Assembly: GCA_964525485.1 (NCBI GenBank)
Contig: CAZGHH010000017.1
Location: 1-22,005 of the forward strand
Reading direction: 5' to 3'
Length of the DNA: 22,005 nt
Source: DAONBD01 sp964525485
GTDB taxonomy: Bacteria; Patescibacteriota; Gracilibacteria; UBA1369; LOWO2-01-FULL-3
The notes beneath the pieces were generated by a model. The model was not told the DNA's origin and did not search any database. It worked only from the letters and a program-made list of their open reading frames with translations. This document shows, in pieces, positions 1-8,185 of the stretch. Made by a program: the position numbers and the translations under genes. Numbering within the stretch: the first letter of the stretch is position 1; every line of letters starts with the position of its first letter.

Positions 1-12
1 TCGTCCACCATT

Positions 13-384
13 CTACAGTTCATCAAAATTCCCCTCTTTCAAATCAGTTACAGCCAAGCTCAAATTTTTCTTCAACAATTCTTGAAAAGCTTGATTCCTT
101 TTGCTCAAATTCATCCCAACAATTTTGTCTTTTTTTAACCTTACTAAAACAGGCAAGTAATAATCTTTACTTACATAAATCAAAACAACCATTCTTCCAG
201 CTCCACTCGTCCCTGTCATGTAAACCTTTACAAGTTTCGTCCCTTGAATAGTTGAACCTTTAATTTCTGTCGCCAGTCCTTTTCCAGCTTTTTCAACATA
301 CTTCTTGATATCTCCTTTTGAGAAATATTTTATCAAAGGGTTTATTTCCCTTTTTAAAATTGAATGACATAAAATTATCCTCAT
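13..384 (-). CDS. Probable toxin of a type II toxin-antitoxin pair
   Basis: A 123-residue, Lys-rich protein whose ATG directly follows the TAG stop of the antitoxin-like gene (TAGATG junction), so the two are translationally coupled. I do not see a diagnostic catalytic motif. The central strand-rich part (residues about 60-85, GAGRMVVLIYV then YYLPVLVRLKK) followed by a helical C-terminus fits a small RelE/ParE-like or related toxin fold, but this is inferred mainly from its partner and gene order (antitoxin first). If correct, it would be an mRNA- or translation-targeting toxin held inactive by the partner. It is alternatively a small protein of unknown function. Confidence 0.55.
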   Translation of the reverse strand: MRIILCHSILKREINPLIKYFSKGDIKKYVEKAGKGLATEIKGSTIQGTKLVKVYMTGTSGAGRMVVLIYVSKDYYLPVLVRLKKDKIVGMNLSKRNQAFQELLKKNLSLAVTDLKEGNFDEL

Positions 385-621
385 CTATATTTTTTCTAAA
401 AATTTAGCTACTTCGTCCATTTTTTTCTGAACAGCTGGCGTAACATCAAGGATTTCTACCTCTGGCTCACTAATTTGTAGACCAAAATTCAATTTTCCCT
501 CCGTGTAGAGCTTTAGCGCGTTAAACAATACGGCTTTCAGGGTTACCCCTTCAGATTGAGCCTTAGCCATTGCCTCATCTTTCAAAGATTTATCAGCTTT
601 AAAAACTATTTGAGTGACCAT
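385..621 (-). CDS. RelB/DinJ-like antitoxin
   Basis: A 78-residue protein. Its N-terminal half (MVTQIVFKADKSLKDEAMAK, then a helix and a further helix ending near residue 44) has the ribbon-helix-helix layout of RelB/DinJ antitoxins: a short beta strand, a helix of the LKDEAMAKAQ type, a turn and a second helix. The acidic C-terminal half (residues 50-78) would wrap and neutralise the toxin. Ribbon-helix-helix antitoxins usually repress their own promoter, and a near-consensus promoter with an overlapping inverted repeat lies just upstream. No Shine-Dalgarno sequence precedes the ATG. Confidence 0.7.
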   Translation of the reverse strand: MVTQIVFKADKSLKDEAMAKAQSEGVTLKAVLFNALKLYTEGKLNFGLQISEPEVEILDVTPAVQKKMDEVAKFLEKI

Positions 622-642
622 GACAAACTGGTTATATTAAAA

Positions 643-657
643 CTATATTTAGTATAG
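643..657. promoter_or_regulatory. Inverted repeat, possible antitoxin operator
   Basis: CTATA-n5-TATAG arms (643-647 and 653-657) overlap the -10 box and start region of the toxin-antitoxin promoter. This is the expected place for autorepression by a ribbon-helix-helix antitoxin. The short AT-rich arms could also be chance. Confidence 0.35.
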
Positions 658-679
658 CTTTAAATAAGTATTATTACAA
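651..679 (-). promoter_or_regulatory. Promoter of the toxin-antitoxin operon
   Basis: Read on the minus strand: -35 TTGTAA (674-679), 17-nt spacer, -10 TATACT (651-656). The expected transcription start near 644 gives a leader of about 23 nt before the antitoxin ATG. Confidence 0.7.
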
Positions 680-718
680 TCTTTTTTCGTACAAACACTG
701 CCTCCCACCTTTATCCCG

Positions 719-1213
719 CTATGTATTACTCATCATAGATCGCAATTTTTTTGCCCAAGTCTTGTTATCAGAAAAGCCTAGTCGTTTTCGAAGTTGTAAA
801 ATGGCAGTTAAAGCTCCGCTATCCTTAGCTTCATAATAAATTTGCTTAGCAGCGCAACACCCTTGATCTATCGGATTGTCTGAATTTGATATATTAAATG
901 GGAACGTATTACATACATCAGGCCTTTTCTCTCTTGGTAATGCACATCCGTGACTACATAAACAGTTATTAACTGCCATCGCAGTGTAAACTCTCCTGTC
1001 GTGTAGAACTTTAACTTGGTTTATTTCCACTCCAAATTTTTCTATTTCTTGAATGCCTCCTATATTATCAATTTCATCTTGATCCCTAAACCATGAATGC
1101 ATAACAACATCTGAACCATCCGGCGCCCGAAAAGTTTCTGCAAGACAACAACTGCTAGGGCATTTCGCACCTAGACAAGCTTTGAATTCACCCATAAAAC
1201 GATCATTAGTCAT
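719..1213 (-). CDS. Cysteine-rich YkgJ-like protein (CxxCxxCC family)
   Basis: A 164-residue soluble protein with ten cysteines. The pattern is an N-terminal cluster (residues 13-23: C..KCPSSCC), a middle cluster (CLCSHGC about residues 84-90), then R-P-D-V-C followed by a hydrophobic FPF, and a late CC pair. This matches the spacing logic of the YkgJ/UPF0153 family, which is thought to chelate zinc or iron through its cysteines. Its function is unknown. It has no signal peptide or membrane segment. It lies between RuBisCO and the toxin-antitoxin pair with gaps of about 100 nt, so it is probably its own transcription unit. Confidence 0.6.
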   Translation of the reverse strand: MTNDRFMGEFKACLGAKCPSSCCLAETFRAPDGSDVVMHSWFRDQDEIDNIGGIQEIEKFGVEINQVKVLHDRRVYTAMAVNNCLCSHGCALPREKRPDVCNTFPFNISNSDNPIDQGCCAAKQIYYEAKDSGALTAILQLRKRLGFSDNKTWAKKLRSMMSNT

Positions 1214-1238
1214 AATCTTGTTTATTTTTTAGTTGCAT

Positions 1239-1266
1239 ATAATACAATATTTCAAGCAATACGCAA
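1239..1266 (-). promoter_or_regulatory. Possible promoter of the YkgJ-like gene
   Basis: Minus strand -10 TATTAT (1239-1244), 16-nt spacer, weak -35 TTGCGT (1261-1266), about 25 nt upstream of the ATG. The -35 matches consensus only in its first three bases. Confidence 0.3.
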
Positions 1267-1278
1267 GCCTTGCTCGCC

Positions 1279-1299
1279 AAAAAGATCTTCTGACGAAGA
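1279..1299 (-). terminator. Weak candidate terminator after RuBisCO
   Basis: On the minus strand a 5-bp stem TCTTC/GAAGA with loop GTCA (1286-1299) is followed by a T-rich tract (TCTTTTT). It lies 30-50 nt downstream of the RuBisCO stop. The stem is short, so this is tentative. Confidence 0.3.
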
Positions 1300-1331
1300 G
1301 TGATTTACGTTATTTGAATGGGGAATAGTGT

Positions 1332-2633
1332 TTATTTTCCCTTCTTTCCAAACTTCACTATAGCCTGAGCGAGTTCTTCGTGGGTGCGTGCATATTTTTC
1401 AATAGTTACGCCTTTCTCCCACGCTTCGCATGCTTGGACTAATGCGGTCGCGCCTTTACGCGTACCACCTGGATGAGAATGACATCCTGCTCCCATAGTT
1501 GTGATGAAGTCTGTCGTACCGAAAGCCTTAATTACCGGAATCAATTTAGTTGGGTTCAGGCCGCCTGATGCGATTGGGGTACATGGTTTAATATTGTGCC
1601 AGTCTTGTTTGAAGAATTCTCCTTTTGAAACTTTGTCCAACGCTGTGTGTACCGCCATTACATCTTCTTTATCTCCTTTCATTTTCCCTATTCCGGCAGT
1701 TCCAGTATGCATTCCAGAAGCACCTGCCAATCTAGCTAACGCAGTGAGTACAGGCACTGAAAATCCGAATACGTTTTCGGATCTCGTAAAAGCTCCGTGC
1801 ATCGCTCTGTGGAAATGAATGAATACATCTTTGTATTCTCTGCGCAATGTCTGAACGGCCATCCATCCAGCCGTGAGACCGTCTATCAAAAACGCGTAAC
1901 TTCCCGGCTTCATTGTTTTTCTGACAAATTCAGCTCTTGCTAACATTGTTTTGTAGTCCGATGAAGAAATGTTTATAGATATTACTTTGTTTTTTCCCGT
2001 TTCTTTTTTCACTTTATCTATTACTTTTGCAATCTCTTTCACCACTTCTTTGAATGGACAGAATACCTGATCTGCTTGCGGTTCATCGAACTTCACAAAA
2101 TCTCCGCCGCCCATCCAAAATTCATAACAAACTTTTGCGAATTCTTTTGGTTTCAAGCCAATTTTTGGTTTTATAATTGTTCCTAAAACCGGACGATTTT
2201 TTATTCCCAAATATTTCTTTAAATCTCGAATAGTGCATGATGGCCCATCGTGTCGTTTTAACATTGAATTTGGAATCCACATATCAAGCAGTTTCAAAGC
2301 TGAGATGTTTGCCATGCCATAAACATTTCCTGCTACGTATGTGAGAATGTTTTGGACATTACCGCCTCTATCAAAAATATCTATCGGATATGCTATGTAA
2401 ACTAGATTTTTTTTCTTATCAATTTTGTATACCTTTGCGTCTATGCTGTCAGAAAACTTTGTCGCCGTATCTACGCGCATATTTGATCCGGTACTAGATT
2501 CAGCCGCAACTTCCGTAGCGGCACTCAAAAAATCTTCTCCTTTTGCCGGGACCATGTGGTAGACAGTCAACATATAAAATCCTGAATACAATTGCTTTTG
2601 AGTCAGGTTCAATCCTAGATATTGTTTTTGCAT
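1332..2633 (-). CDS. RuBisCO large subunit, form II or II/III type
   Basis: Ribulose-bisphosphate carboxylase, fixing CO2 on RuBP. From the ATG at 2633 it has 433 residues. Visible active-site elements are AAESSTG with Glu45, GNVYG with Asn103, GTIIKPK (Lys155, Lys157), the metal motif GGGDFVKFDEPQ with carbamylation Lys181, Asp183 and Glu184, HFHRAMH (His275), loop 6 GIGKMKG (Lys317) and PIASGG (Ser356). DEPQxxQVF and GKMxG resemble form II. The residue after the carbamylated Lys is Phe182, where form I has Asp and form II Asn. An in-frame TTG at 2672 would add 13 residues, but the ATG aligns with the R. rubrum start. In CPR and archaea such enzymes are linked to AMP salvage with AMP phosphorylase and R15P isomerase, and neither gene is in this window. 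No small subunit is present. Confidence 0.95.
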   Translation of the reverse strand: MQKQYLGLNLTQKQLYSGFYMLTVYHMVPAKGEDFLSAATEVAAESSTGSNMRVDTATKFSDSIDAKVYKIDKKKNLVYIAYPIDIFDRGGNVQNILTYVAGNVYGMANISALKLLDMWIPNSMLKRHDGPSCTIRDLKKYLGIKNRPVLGTIIKPKIGLKPKEFAKVCYEFWMGGGDFVKFDEPQADQVFCPFKEVVKEIAKVIDKVKKETGKNKVISINISSSDYKTMLARAEFVRKTMKPGSYAFLIDGLTAGWMAVQTLRREYKDVFIHFHRAMHGAFTRSENVFGFSVPVLTALARLAGASGMHTGTAGIGKMKGDKEDVMAVHTALDKVSKGEFFKQDWHNIKPCTPIASGGLNPTKLIPVIKAFGTTDFITTMGAGCHSHPGGTRKGATALVQACEAWEKGVTIEKYARTHEELAQAIVKFGKKGK

Positions 2634-2842
2634 TTGGAATGAGGTTAAATTTTGGGGTGAAATTAAATTCAATGAGGGTGATCGAAACTTCGCGAGCTTC
2701 TTTCAATATTTATTCTGCATAAAAGTTGTCTGAAAGTAAAGTTTTTTGGGAGTTTATAAGTTTTTGTGATTTTTCATAAAAACCTAAATATTTTTTAAAG
2801 ATTTTCTTTAATTTTTTTGAGTTTTTTTTAAGTTGTCGATTG

Positions 2843-2848
2843 TATATT
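2843..2848 (+). promoter_or_regulatory. -10 box giving a leaderless comF mRNA
   Basis: TATATT ends 6 nt before the comF ATG, so the expected start of transcription coincides with the A of the ATG. No good -35 box is seen. The 2634-2854 region between the divergent RuBisCO and comF genes is AT-rich and otherwise shows no gene. Confidence 0.4.
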
Positions 2849-2854
2849 AAGCAC

Positions 2855-3592
2855 ATGAATATTTTTGATTTCATAAAAAAACTCGTTTTTTATTTAATAC
2901 CTTTAAATTGCGCAGGATGTGGTGAAATTGGACTTAATCTGTGTGATAAATGCGGGAGGGAAATTAATTTTATCGACACGCAAGTTTGCCCTAACTGTAG
3001 GGCAAAATCACCTTTCGGCAATTTTTGTTCCAAGGAGTGTACAGACGGTTTTTTTAATGGTCAATCGTGTTTTTTGAATGGAATTATCGTCTGTTGCAAA
3101 TACGAGAAAAATGGAATCATTGAAAAATTAATAACGCGATTTAAATACAAGTTTTCGGATGAAATTAAAAACATCTTATCTCCAATTACAAACAAATATT
3201 TCGATAAATTTATTGAATTAAATTCCGATTTCATTATCCCCGTTCCCCTGCATTCAAAGCGAGAAAAAATGCGTGGTTTCAATCAATCCGAAATCTTATG
3301 TGAAGAAATTATCAGAAATCACCCGTTAATTCCCATAAAAATTAAAATCATAAACCGTAAATATAACACTCTCCAACAAGCCAAACTATCGAGAGCAGGA
3401 CGACTTGTAAATTTAACAAACGCATTCACATTAAAAAATCTCACCCCCGAAGAAATTGCAAAATTTAGCGGCAAAAATTTCATTATTATTGATGATGTAT
3501 GCACTACAGGATCAACTTTGAATGAATGTGCGAGAGCTTTGCAACCACTTAAGCCAAAGAAAATTTACGGTCTTGTCCTTGCAAGAGGATAA
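2855..3592 (+). CDS. comF: ComF-family phosphoribosyltransferase-like protein
   Basis: A 245-residue ComF/GntX-type protein, in known cases needed for uptake of DNA during natural transformation. The N-terminal zinc-binding part has CxxC pairs at Cys19/22 and Cys30/33 and a second cluster Cys45/48/58/62. The signature VPLHSKREKMRGFNQSE lies at about 130-145. The C-terminal phosphoribosyltransferase loop is IIDDVCTTGST (211-221), with the PRPP-binding acidic pair Asp213-Asp214. An in-frame TTG at 2840 lies upstream, but the ATG at 2855 gives the usual short N-terminus and fits the -10 box just upstream. It is first in a run with a glycosyltransferase (21-nt gap) and polX (23-nt gap). Confidence 0.9.
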   Translation: MNIFDFIKKLVFYLIPLNCAGCGEIGLNLCDKCGREINFIDTQVCPNCRAKSPFGNFCSKECTDGFFNGQSCFLNGIIVCCKYEKNGIIEKLITRFKYKFSDEIKNILSPITNKYFDKFIELNSDFIIPVPLHSKREKMRGFNQSEILCEEIIRNHPLIPIKIKIINRKYNTLQQAKLSRAGRLVNLTNAFTLKNLTPEEIAKFSGKNFIIIDDVCTTGSTLNECARALQPLKPKKIYGLVLARG

Positions 3593-3613
3593 AGGCGTTG
3601 TTATGCTGGTTGT

Positions 3614-4726
3614 ATGAAAATAGGTATAGATGCTTCCAGATATACAACAGAAACTGCAACCGGCGTTGAATGGTACAGCTATCACATAATAAATGGTTTG
3701 ATAGCTGAGACTTTGAAGCATGAAAACACTGAAATCACTCTATATTCTCCGCGTGAAATAAATATCCCAAAAGAATTTGAACATCCTCGCAAAGTTATAA
3801 AAAAAAATCTTCCTTTTAAAAGATTTTGGACGCTGATTAAATTGTCACTGGAAATGCACAAAAATCCTCCTGATGTTTTATTTGTTCCTTCACATGTCTT
3901 GCCGTTAATTCGCCCTGATTATTCAGTTATTACAATTCATGATGTCGCTTTCAAATATCTGAAAAAATCCTATTCTCCGCATCAGTATTTGTATTTGGAT
4001 TGGAGTACAAAATATGCCGTCAAAAAAGCCGGGAAGATTATTGTTCCGAGTCAGGCTACAAAAGAGGATTTGATTAAACTTTATAATTGTCCGCCTGATA
4101 AAATAGAAGTTGTTTATCATGGATATAAATTGCCAAAAAAAATTAATACAAACGATATTCCTGAAAGTTTAAAACTTTTTGGATTTGGGAAAGATCGGTT
4201 TCCGTATATTTTCTTCGTAGGCAGGCTCGAAAGTAAAAAAAATCTGTGTAATTTAATTGAGGCCTTTAAAATTTTTAGTGAAACGAAGCCTGAATTCAGA
4301 CTTGTCTTGGCTGGGAAAAGAGGAATTGGGTTTGAAGAAATTTTTAAAAAAGTGAAGAAATTGAATTTGGGAGAAAAAATAATAATGCCAGGATATATAG
4401 AAGAAATTGAAAAAACTTACCTTTATGAAAATTGTTCGCTTTTTGCGTTCCCTTCACTTTATGAAGGTTTTGGTTTCCCAATTTTGGAGGCGTTTAGTTT
4501 TAACAAACCTGTTTTGACTTCGCATGTTTCTTGCTTGCCGGAGGTCGCGGGTGAGGCTGCTTGCTATGTGGATCCGTTCGACCCAGAGGATATCGCACGT
4601 GGACTTGATAAAATAATTTCAGACAAAGATTATTCAAAAAAACTAATTGATGGTGGAAAAGAAAGATTAAATCATTTTTCTTGGGAAAAATCCGTTAAAC
4701 AAACTTTTGACGTCCTCACAAAATAA
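3614..4726 (+). CDS. GT4-family glycosyltransferase
   Basis: A 370-residue retaining GT-B glycosyltransferase, probably adding sugars to a cell-envelope glycan. The acceptor is not predictable. The N-terminal Rossmann part opens with MKIGIDASRY and a Gly-rich turn (TATGVEWY). It also has SVITIHDVAF (about 104-113) and IVPSQATKEDL (about 143-153). The C-terminal nucleotide-sugar domain has FVGRLESKKNL (201-211) and the EX7E motif, Glu284 to Glu292 (EGFGFPILE), followed by NKPVLTS. Length is usual for GT4. It has no signal peptide or membrane helix, so it acts at the cytoplasmic face. It lies between comF and polX on the same strand with short gaps. Confidence 0.9.
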   Translation: MKIGIDASRYTTETATGVEWYSYHIINGLIAETLKHENTEITLYSPREINIPKEFEHPRKVIKKNLPFKRFWTLIKLSLEMHKNPPDVLFVPSHVLPLIRPDYSVITIHDVAFKYLKKSYSPHQYLYLDWSTKYAVKKAGKIIVPSQATKEDLIKLYNCPPDKIEVVYHGYKLPKKINTNDIPESLKLFGFGKDRFPYIFFVGRLESKKNLCNLIEAFKIFSETKPEFRLVLAGKRGIGFEEIFKKVKKLNLGEKIIMPGYIEEIEKTYLYENCSLFAFPSLYEGFGFPILEAFSFNKPVLTSHVSCLPEVAGEAACYVDPFDPEDIARGLDKIISDKDYSKKLIDGGKERLNHFSWEKSVKQTFDVLTK

Positions 4727-4749
4727 AAATGACGTCTTAATAAATTAAA

Positions 4750-6492
4750 ATGGACAATAAACAAATATCAAAAATTTTGCAGCAAATCGGAGATATTTTG
4801 GAAATCAGAGGTGATGACAAATTTCGTGTAATCGCTTATCGCAATGCCGCGTTGGGAGTTTTAAATTATCCCGGAGATTTAAGATCAATATACAAAAACA
4901 ATCCTGATGAAATAGAAAAAATTCCAGGCGTAGGAAAAAATATTAAAAAATATATAATCGAATTGATTGAAAATGGTGATGTAAAAGAATTTATTGAAAT
5001 TCGTAAATCTATTCCGATCGGACTACTTGAAATTTTGGAGGTACGTGGCATAGGGCCAAAAAAAGTTAAACTTTTTTATACTGATCTTGGGGTAGATTCT
5101 GTTAAAAAATTAAAAGATGCGGCAGAAAGCGGAATGATAGCTACTCTTCCCGGAATGGGTGAAAAAAGCCAAAAAGAGATACTCGGGTCGTTAGAAGAGA
5201 GGTCTAAGTTTCAACTTGATAGAGTAATGATAAATGAGGCGCTAATAGAAGCTGAGAATTTTGTTGAATATATGGAGAAATGTCCGGCTGTCGTAAAAAT
5301 AGAATACGCCGGAAGCCTAAGACGCAGAATGGAAACAATTGGCGACATAGATCTTTTGGCTACAACCAAAAATAATAATCCAGATGATATTTCAAAAATA
5401 ATGTCGCATTTCGTGAAATATGGAGATGTCTTAAAAATACTTTCCGAAGGAAAAACAAAATCACAAGTGGTATTGGAAAGTGGCATACAGGTCGATTTGA
5501 GAGTTGTTGAAAACAATGTTTTTGGTGCGGCTTTACATTATTTCACAGGTAGTAAAAATCACAACATACTGATAAGAGATATGGCGAAAAAGCAAGGACT
5601 GAAAGTCAGTGAATATGGTGTTTTCAAAAGAGATACTAACGATATTGTCGCTTGTAAAAGTGAAGAGGATTTATTTAAATCTTTGGGATTAGCTTTTATT
5701 CCGCCTGAGCTGAGAAACGGTGAAGATGAAATTGAATATGCAATGAAAAATAAAAAATTTCCGAAATTGATTGAACTTGGCGATATAAAAGGCGATTTAC
5801 ATATGCATTCGGTTTACAGTGACGGACGAAATACCGTGGAAGAAATGGCTATTGCTTACCAAAAACTTGGATTTGAATATATAGCTATGACAGATCATTC
5901 CGCGGCGATGGGAATAGTTGGAGGAATGGATAAAAATAAAATTCGCAAACAATGGAAAGAGATAGATTTAATTAATAAAAAATCACATGGGTTTAAAATT
6001 TTAAAGGGTAGTGAAGTTGATATATTAAAAGATGGTTCACTTGATTTTGAAGAAGAAATTTTAAAAGAATTGGATATAGTGGTTGTTTCTGCACATATGC
6101 ATTCAAGGCTTGATTTTGAAGAACAAACAAAACGTATGATTCGAGCTATTGAAAATCCATATTCAAAAATACTCGGACATCCAACAGGTCGCATGATAAA
6201 CAAAAGGGCCCCAATGGATTTCGACATGATAAAAGTAATCAATGCGTGCAAAGATAATAATGTCGTTATAGAAATCAATTCAAACCCTATCAGGCTTGAT
6301 CTGATTGATAAATATGTAAGAGTTGCCAAAGATAAAGGCGTGAAAATCGCAATAAATACAGATAGTCATGATGTTTTTCAGCCTGAATTATTGAAATATG
6401 GAGTTTTTGTCGGCAGAAGAGGAATGCTCACGAAAAATGATGTTTTAAATTCTTATAGTTTAGAACAGGTTTTAAATTTTTGGAAAGATTAG
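4750..6492 (+). CDS. polX: DNA polymerase X with PHP domain
   Basis: A 580-residue bacterial PolX, a family X polymerase for gap-filling repair with an added PHP phosphoesterase. The N-terminal helix-hairpin-helix motifs are IPGVGKNI (58-65), VRGIGPKKV (98-106) and LPGMGEKS (133-140). The nucleotidyltransferase core is AGSLRRRMETIGDIDLL with catalytic Asp199 and Asp201, plus Asp249 in QVDLRVV. The FTGSKNHN finger/sugar-contact stretch is at 265-272. The PHP metal ligands look complete: GDLHMHSVYSDG (His351, His353, Asp358), TDHS (His383), GSEVDIL (Glu422), SAHMH (His449, His451), GHPTGR (His477) and NTDSH (Asp538, His540). This suggests an active 3'-5' exonuclease or AP endonuclease-type activity, as reported for B. 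subtilis and Thermus PolX. The length is typical. Confidence 0.95.
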   Translation: MDNKQISKILQQIGDILEIRGDDKFRVIAYRNAALGVLNYPGDLRSIYKNNPDEIEKIPGVGKNIKKYIIELIENGDVKEFIEIRKSIPIGLLEILEVRGIGPKKVKLFYTDLGVDSVKKLKDAAESGMIATLPGMGEKSQKEILGSLEERSKFQLDRVMINEALIEAENFVEYMEKCPAVVKIEYAGSLRRRMETIGDIDLLATTKNNNPDDISKIMSHFVKYGDVLKILSEGKTKSQVVLESGIQVDLRVVENNVFGAALHYFTGSKNHNILIRDMAKKQGLKVSEYGVFKRDTNDIVACKSEEDLFKSLGLAFIPPELRNGEDEIEYAMKNKKFPKLIELGDIKGDLHMHSVYSDGRNTVEEMAIAYQKLGFEYIAMTDHSAAMGIVGGMDKNKIRKQWKEIDLINKKSHGFKILKGSEVDILKDGSLDFEEEILKELDIVVVSAHMHSRLDFEEQTKRMIRAIENPYSKILGHPTGRMINKRAPMDFDMIKVINACKDNNVVIEINSNPIRLDLIDKYVRVAKDKGVKIAINTDSHDVFQPELLKYGVFVGRRGMLTKNDVLNSYSLEQVLNFWKD

Positions 6493-6506
6493 CAGGTTGA
6501 CTTTTG

Positions 6507-6515
6507 TGGTCTAAT
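6507..6515 (+). promoter_or_regulatory. Extended -10 promoter of the lipoprotein gene
   Basis: TGGTCTAAT, an extended -10 with hexamer TCTAAT at 6510-6515, inside a TTTGTGGT context shared with the element before dnaX. The expected start is near 6522, giving a 35-nt leader. Confidence 0.4.
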
Positions 6516-6556
6516 TTGAGAGATTTCTTGTCGGATATTTTTAACAAATCAATAAT

Positions 6557-6982
6557 ATGAAAAAATTCCTTAGTATCTCTCTTCTCACTCTGCTAGTGCT
6601 TACACTTACAGCTTGCGGAAGTAAGAGCGAGAAAGACAGATTTGTGAACGCTTCTGTAGAGGTTGGATGTGCTATGTTCCAGGATGAAAATTTCTTCCAA
6701 GATTTCGCAAAAGTTGAAGAGAAAACAAAAGATGTTTTTGCTAAATATGGATTTGACGTTGAGAACGAAGAACAGATGAGTGTTGTCTCTCAAAAATTTC
6801 AACAAGATGAAGATGTTTTGAAAAGAGTACAAGAGGGTATAATGAAGTGTGCCGGTAATATATTCAACAAGGACTTATTGAACAATGTTGATGTTGAAGC
6901 TGCCGCAGCTAAATTGCAGGCGGAAGCTGATGCTGTCACGAAAACCGAGACTGCTGTAGAAGCCGAAACAAAAGCTGAGTAA
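6557..6982 (+). CDS. Small lipoprotein of unknown function
   Basis: A 141-residue protein with a classical lipoprotein signal: Lys2-Lys3, a hydrophobic stretch and the lipobox LTAC ending at Cys20, which would be lipidated after cleavage. The mature part is mostly helical, with two further cysteines (near 38 and 103), and ends in an Ala/Glu-rich tail (about 115-141). I do not recognise a family. It appears to be a single-gene unit, with a promoter-like element upstream and a strong terminator 20 nt after the stop. Confidence 0.8.
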   Translation: MKKFLSISLLTLLVLTLTACGSKSEKDRFVNASVEVGCAMFQDENFFQDFAKVEEKTKDVFAKYGFDVENEEQMSVVSQKFQQDEDVLKRVQEGIMKCAGNIFNKDLLNNVDVEAAAAKLQAEADAVTKTETAVEAETKAE

Positions 6983-7001
6983 TAGTGATTTTGAATTAAT
7001 T

Positions 7002-7041
7002 AAAAGGACTGCTAAACTGCAAATGTAAGCGGTCCTTTTTT
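7002..7041 (+). terminator. Rho-independent terminator
   Basis: A 12-bp stem (7002-7013 with 7028-7039, one G-U pair), a 14-nt loop and a T run at 7036-7041. The core is AAAAGGACTGCT paired with AGCGGTCCTTTT. It ends the lipoprotein transcript before the next glycosyltransferase. Confidence 0.92.
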
Positions 7042-7067
7042 ATTCTATTTTTCCCTTAATTTCCTCT

Positions 7068-8171
7068 ATGAAAGTAGCATTGGTACATGATTTTCTTCTC
7101 AAACTTGGTGGAGCTGAAAGAGTTCTGAAAGTTTTTGCTGATATGTTCCCTGATGCTCCTATTCATACTCTTCTGTACGACGAAAAATCTATGGGAGATG
7201 TTTTTTCGAGTGACCGTGTCGTGGCTTCCAAATTACAAAATTATCCCGGATTCATTAAAAAAAGATATAAAATTTTCACTCACAAAATGCCTCAAGCTAT
7301 AGAGGAATTTGATTTTAGCGGATACGACCTTGTCTTGAGTTCTTCTTCTGCTTATTCACACGGGGTAGTTGTCCCTTCAAATGTCACTCATATCTGTTAT
7401 TGTCACTCTCCAATGCGTTATGCGTGGGATCATGCATCTGAGTATATTGAGGAAAATCATATTTCCGGATTCAAAAGAATCGTATATTCGGTTTTAATGA
7501 AACAGTTGAGAGAGTGGGACAGGCTTTCCGCTGATCGACCGGATAAATATTTGGCAAATTCCAAAACCGTCGCTGATAGATTAAAAAAATATTATAGGCT
7601 AGATTCTGATGTTTTGTATCCGCCGGTGGATGTGAAAAGATTTTCAAACGAAGGTGAAAAAGGTGACTATTTCTTGATTGTTTCAACTCTTACGCCATAT
7701 AAACGGATTGATTTGGCTGTAGAGCTTTTTAATAAAATTGGCAGAAAACTTGTAATAGTCGGCGATGGATCTCATAGAAGTTATCTTGAATCGATTGCTG
7801 CTTCCAATATTGAATTTAAAGGATTTTTGAGTGATGAAAAAGTTAAGAATTTGATGGAAAATTGTCGCGCGTTACTGTTTCCGGGTGAAGATGATTTCGG
7901 TATTGTGCCTGTCGAAGCGATGGCTTGTGGAAAACCTGTTTTGGCTTTTGGGAAAGGTGGAGCGCTGGAAACTGTGGTACCCGGTATGACAGGGGAATTT
8001 TTTTACGAACCAAATCTCGTATCTATCGAAGATGGTCTTGCGAGATTAATCTACAATGAGAAATTTTATAAGCCAAATAAGATAAGGGAACATGCAATGA
8101 AGTTCGATCAGTCAATTTTTGAGAAAAATATCAAGGATTTTATTCAAAAAACCAGAGAAATCCTTGTCTAA
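7068..8171 (+). CDS. GT4-family glycosyltransferase (WbaZ/mannosyltransferase-like)
   Basis: A 367-residue GT-B glycosyltransferase. It opens with MKVALVHDFLLKLGGAERVL, the start typical of the WbaZ-like mannosyltransferase group. CYCHSPMRYAWD lies at 110-121 and YLANSKTVADRL at 161-172. The donor-binding half has VSTLTPYKRIDLAVE (205-219), VGDG (231-234) and PGEDDFGIVPVEAMACGKPV (272-291). The first acidic residue of the usual EX7E pair reads as Asp275, with Glu283 as the second. It probably transfers mannose or a related sugar to an envelope glycan; the acceptor is unknown. No membrane segment is visible. It starts 27 nt after the terminator T run, so it needs its own promoter, for which I see only a weak candidate. 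Confidence 0.9.
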   Translation: MKVALVHDFLLKLGGAERVLKVFADMFPDAPIHTLLYDEKSMGDVFSSDRVVASKLQNYPGFIKKRYKIFTHKMPQAIEEFDFSGYDLVLSSSSAYSHGVVVPSNVTHICYCHSPMRYAWDHASEYIEENHISGFKRIVYSVLMKQLREWDRLSADRPDKYLANSKTVADRLKKYYRLDSDVLYPPVDVKRFSNEGEKGDYFLIVSTLTPYKRIDLAVELFNKIGRKLVIVGDGSHRSYLESIAASNIEFKGFLSDEKVKNLMENCRALLFPGEDDFGIVPVEAMACGKPVLAFGKGGALETVVPGMTGEFFYEPNLVSIEDGLARLIYNEKFYKPNKIREHAMKFDQSIFEKNIKDFIQKTREILV

Positions 8172-8185
8172 ATCTTCAATGTTTG

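Noticed and set aside
1501..1818. A 105-codon open frame opposite RuBisCO
   Set aside because: It is the antisense shadow of a highly conserved gene, with no family resemblance.
2634..2672. In-frame TTG start for RuBisCO, 13 codons upstream
   Set aside because: The ATG at 2633 aligns with the N-terminus of known form II enzymes, and no ribosome-binding or promoter signal favours the TTG.
5895..6329. A 144-codon open frame opposite polX
   Set aside because: It lies antisense to the conserved PHP domain and its composition is that of a shadow frame.
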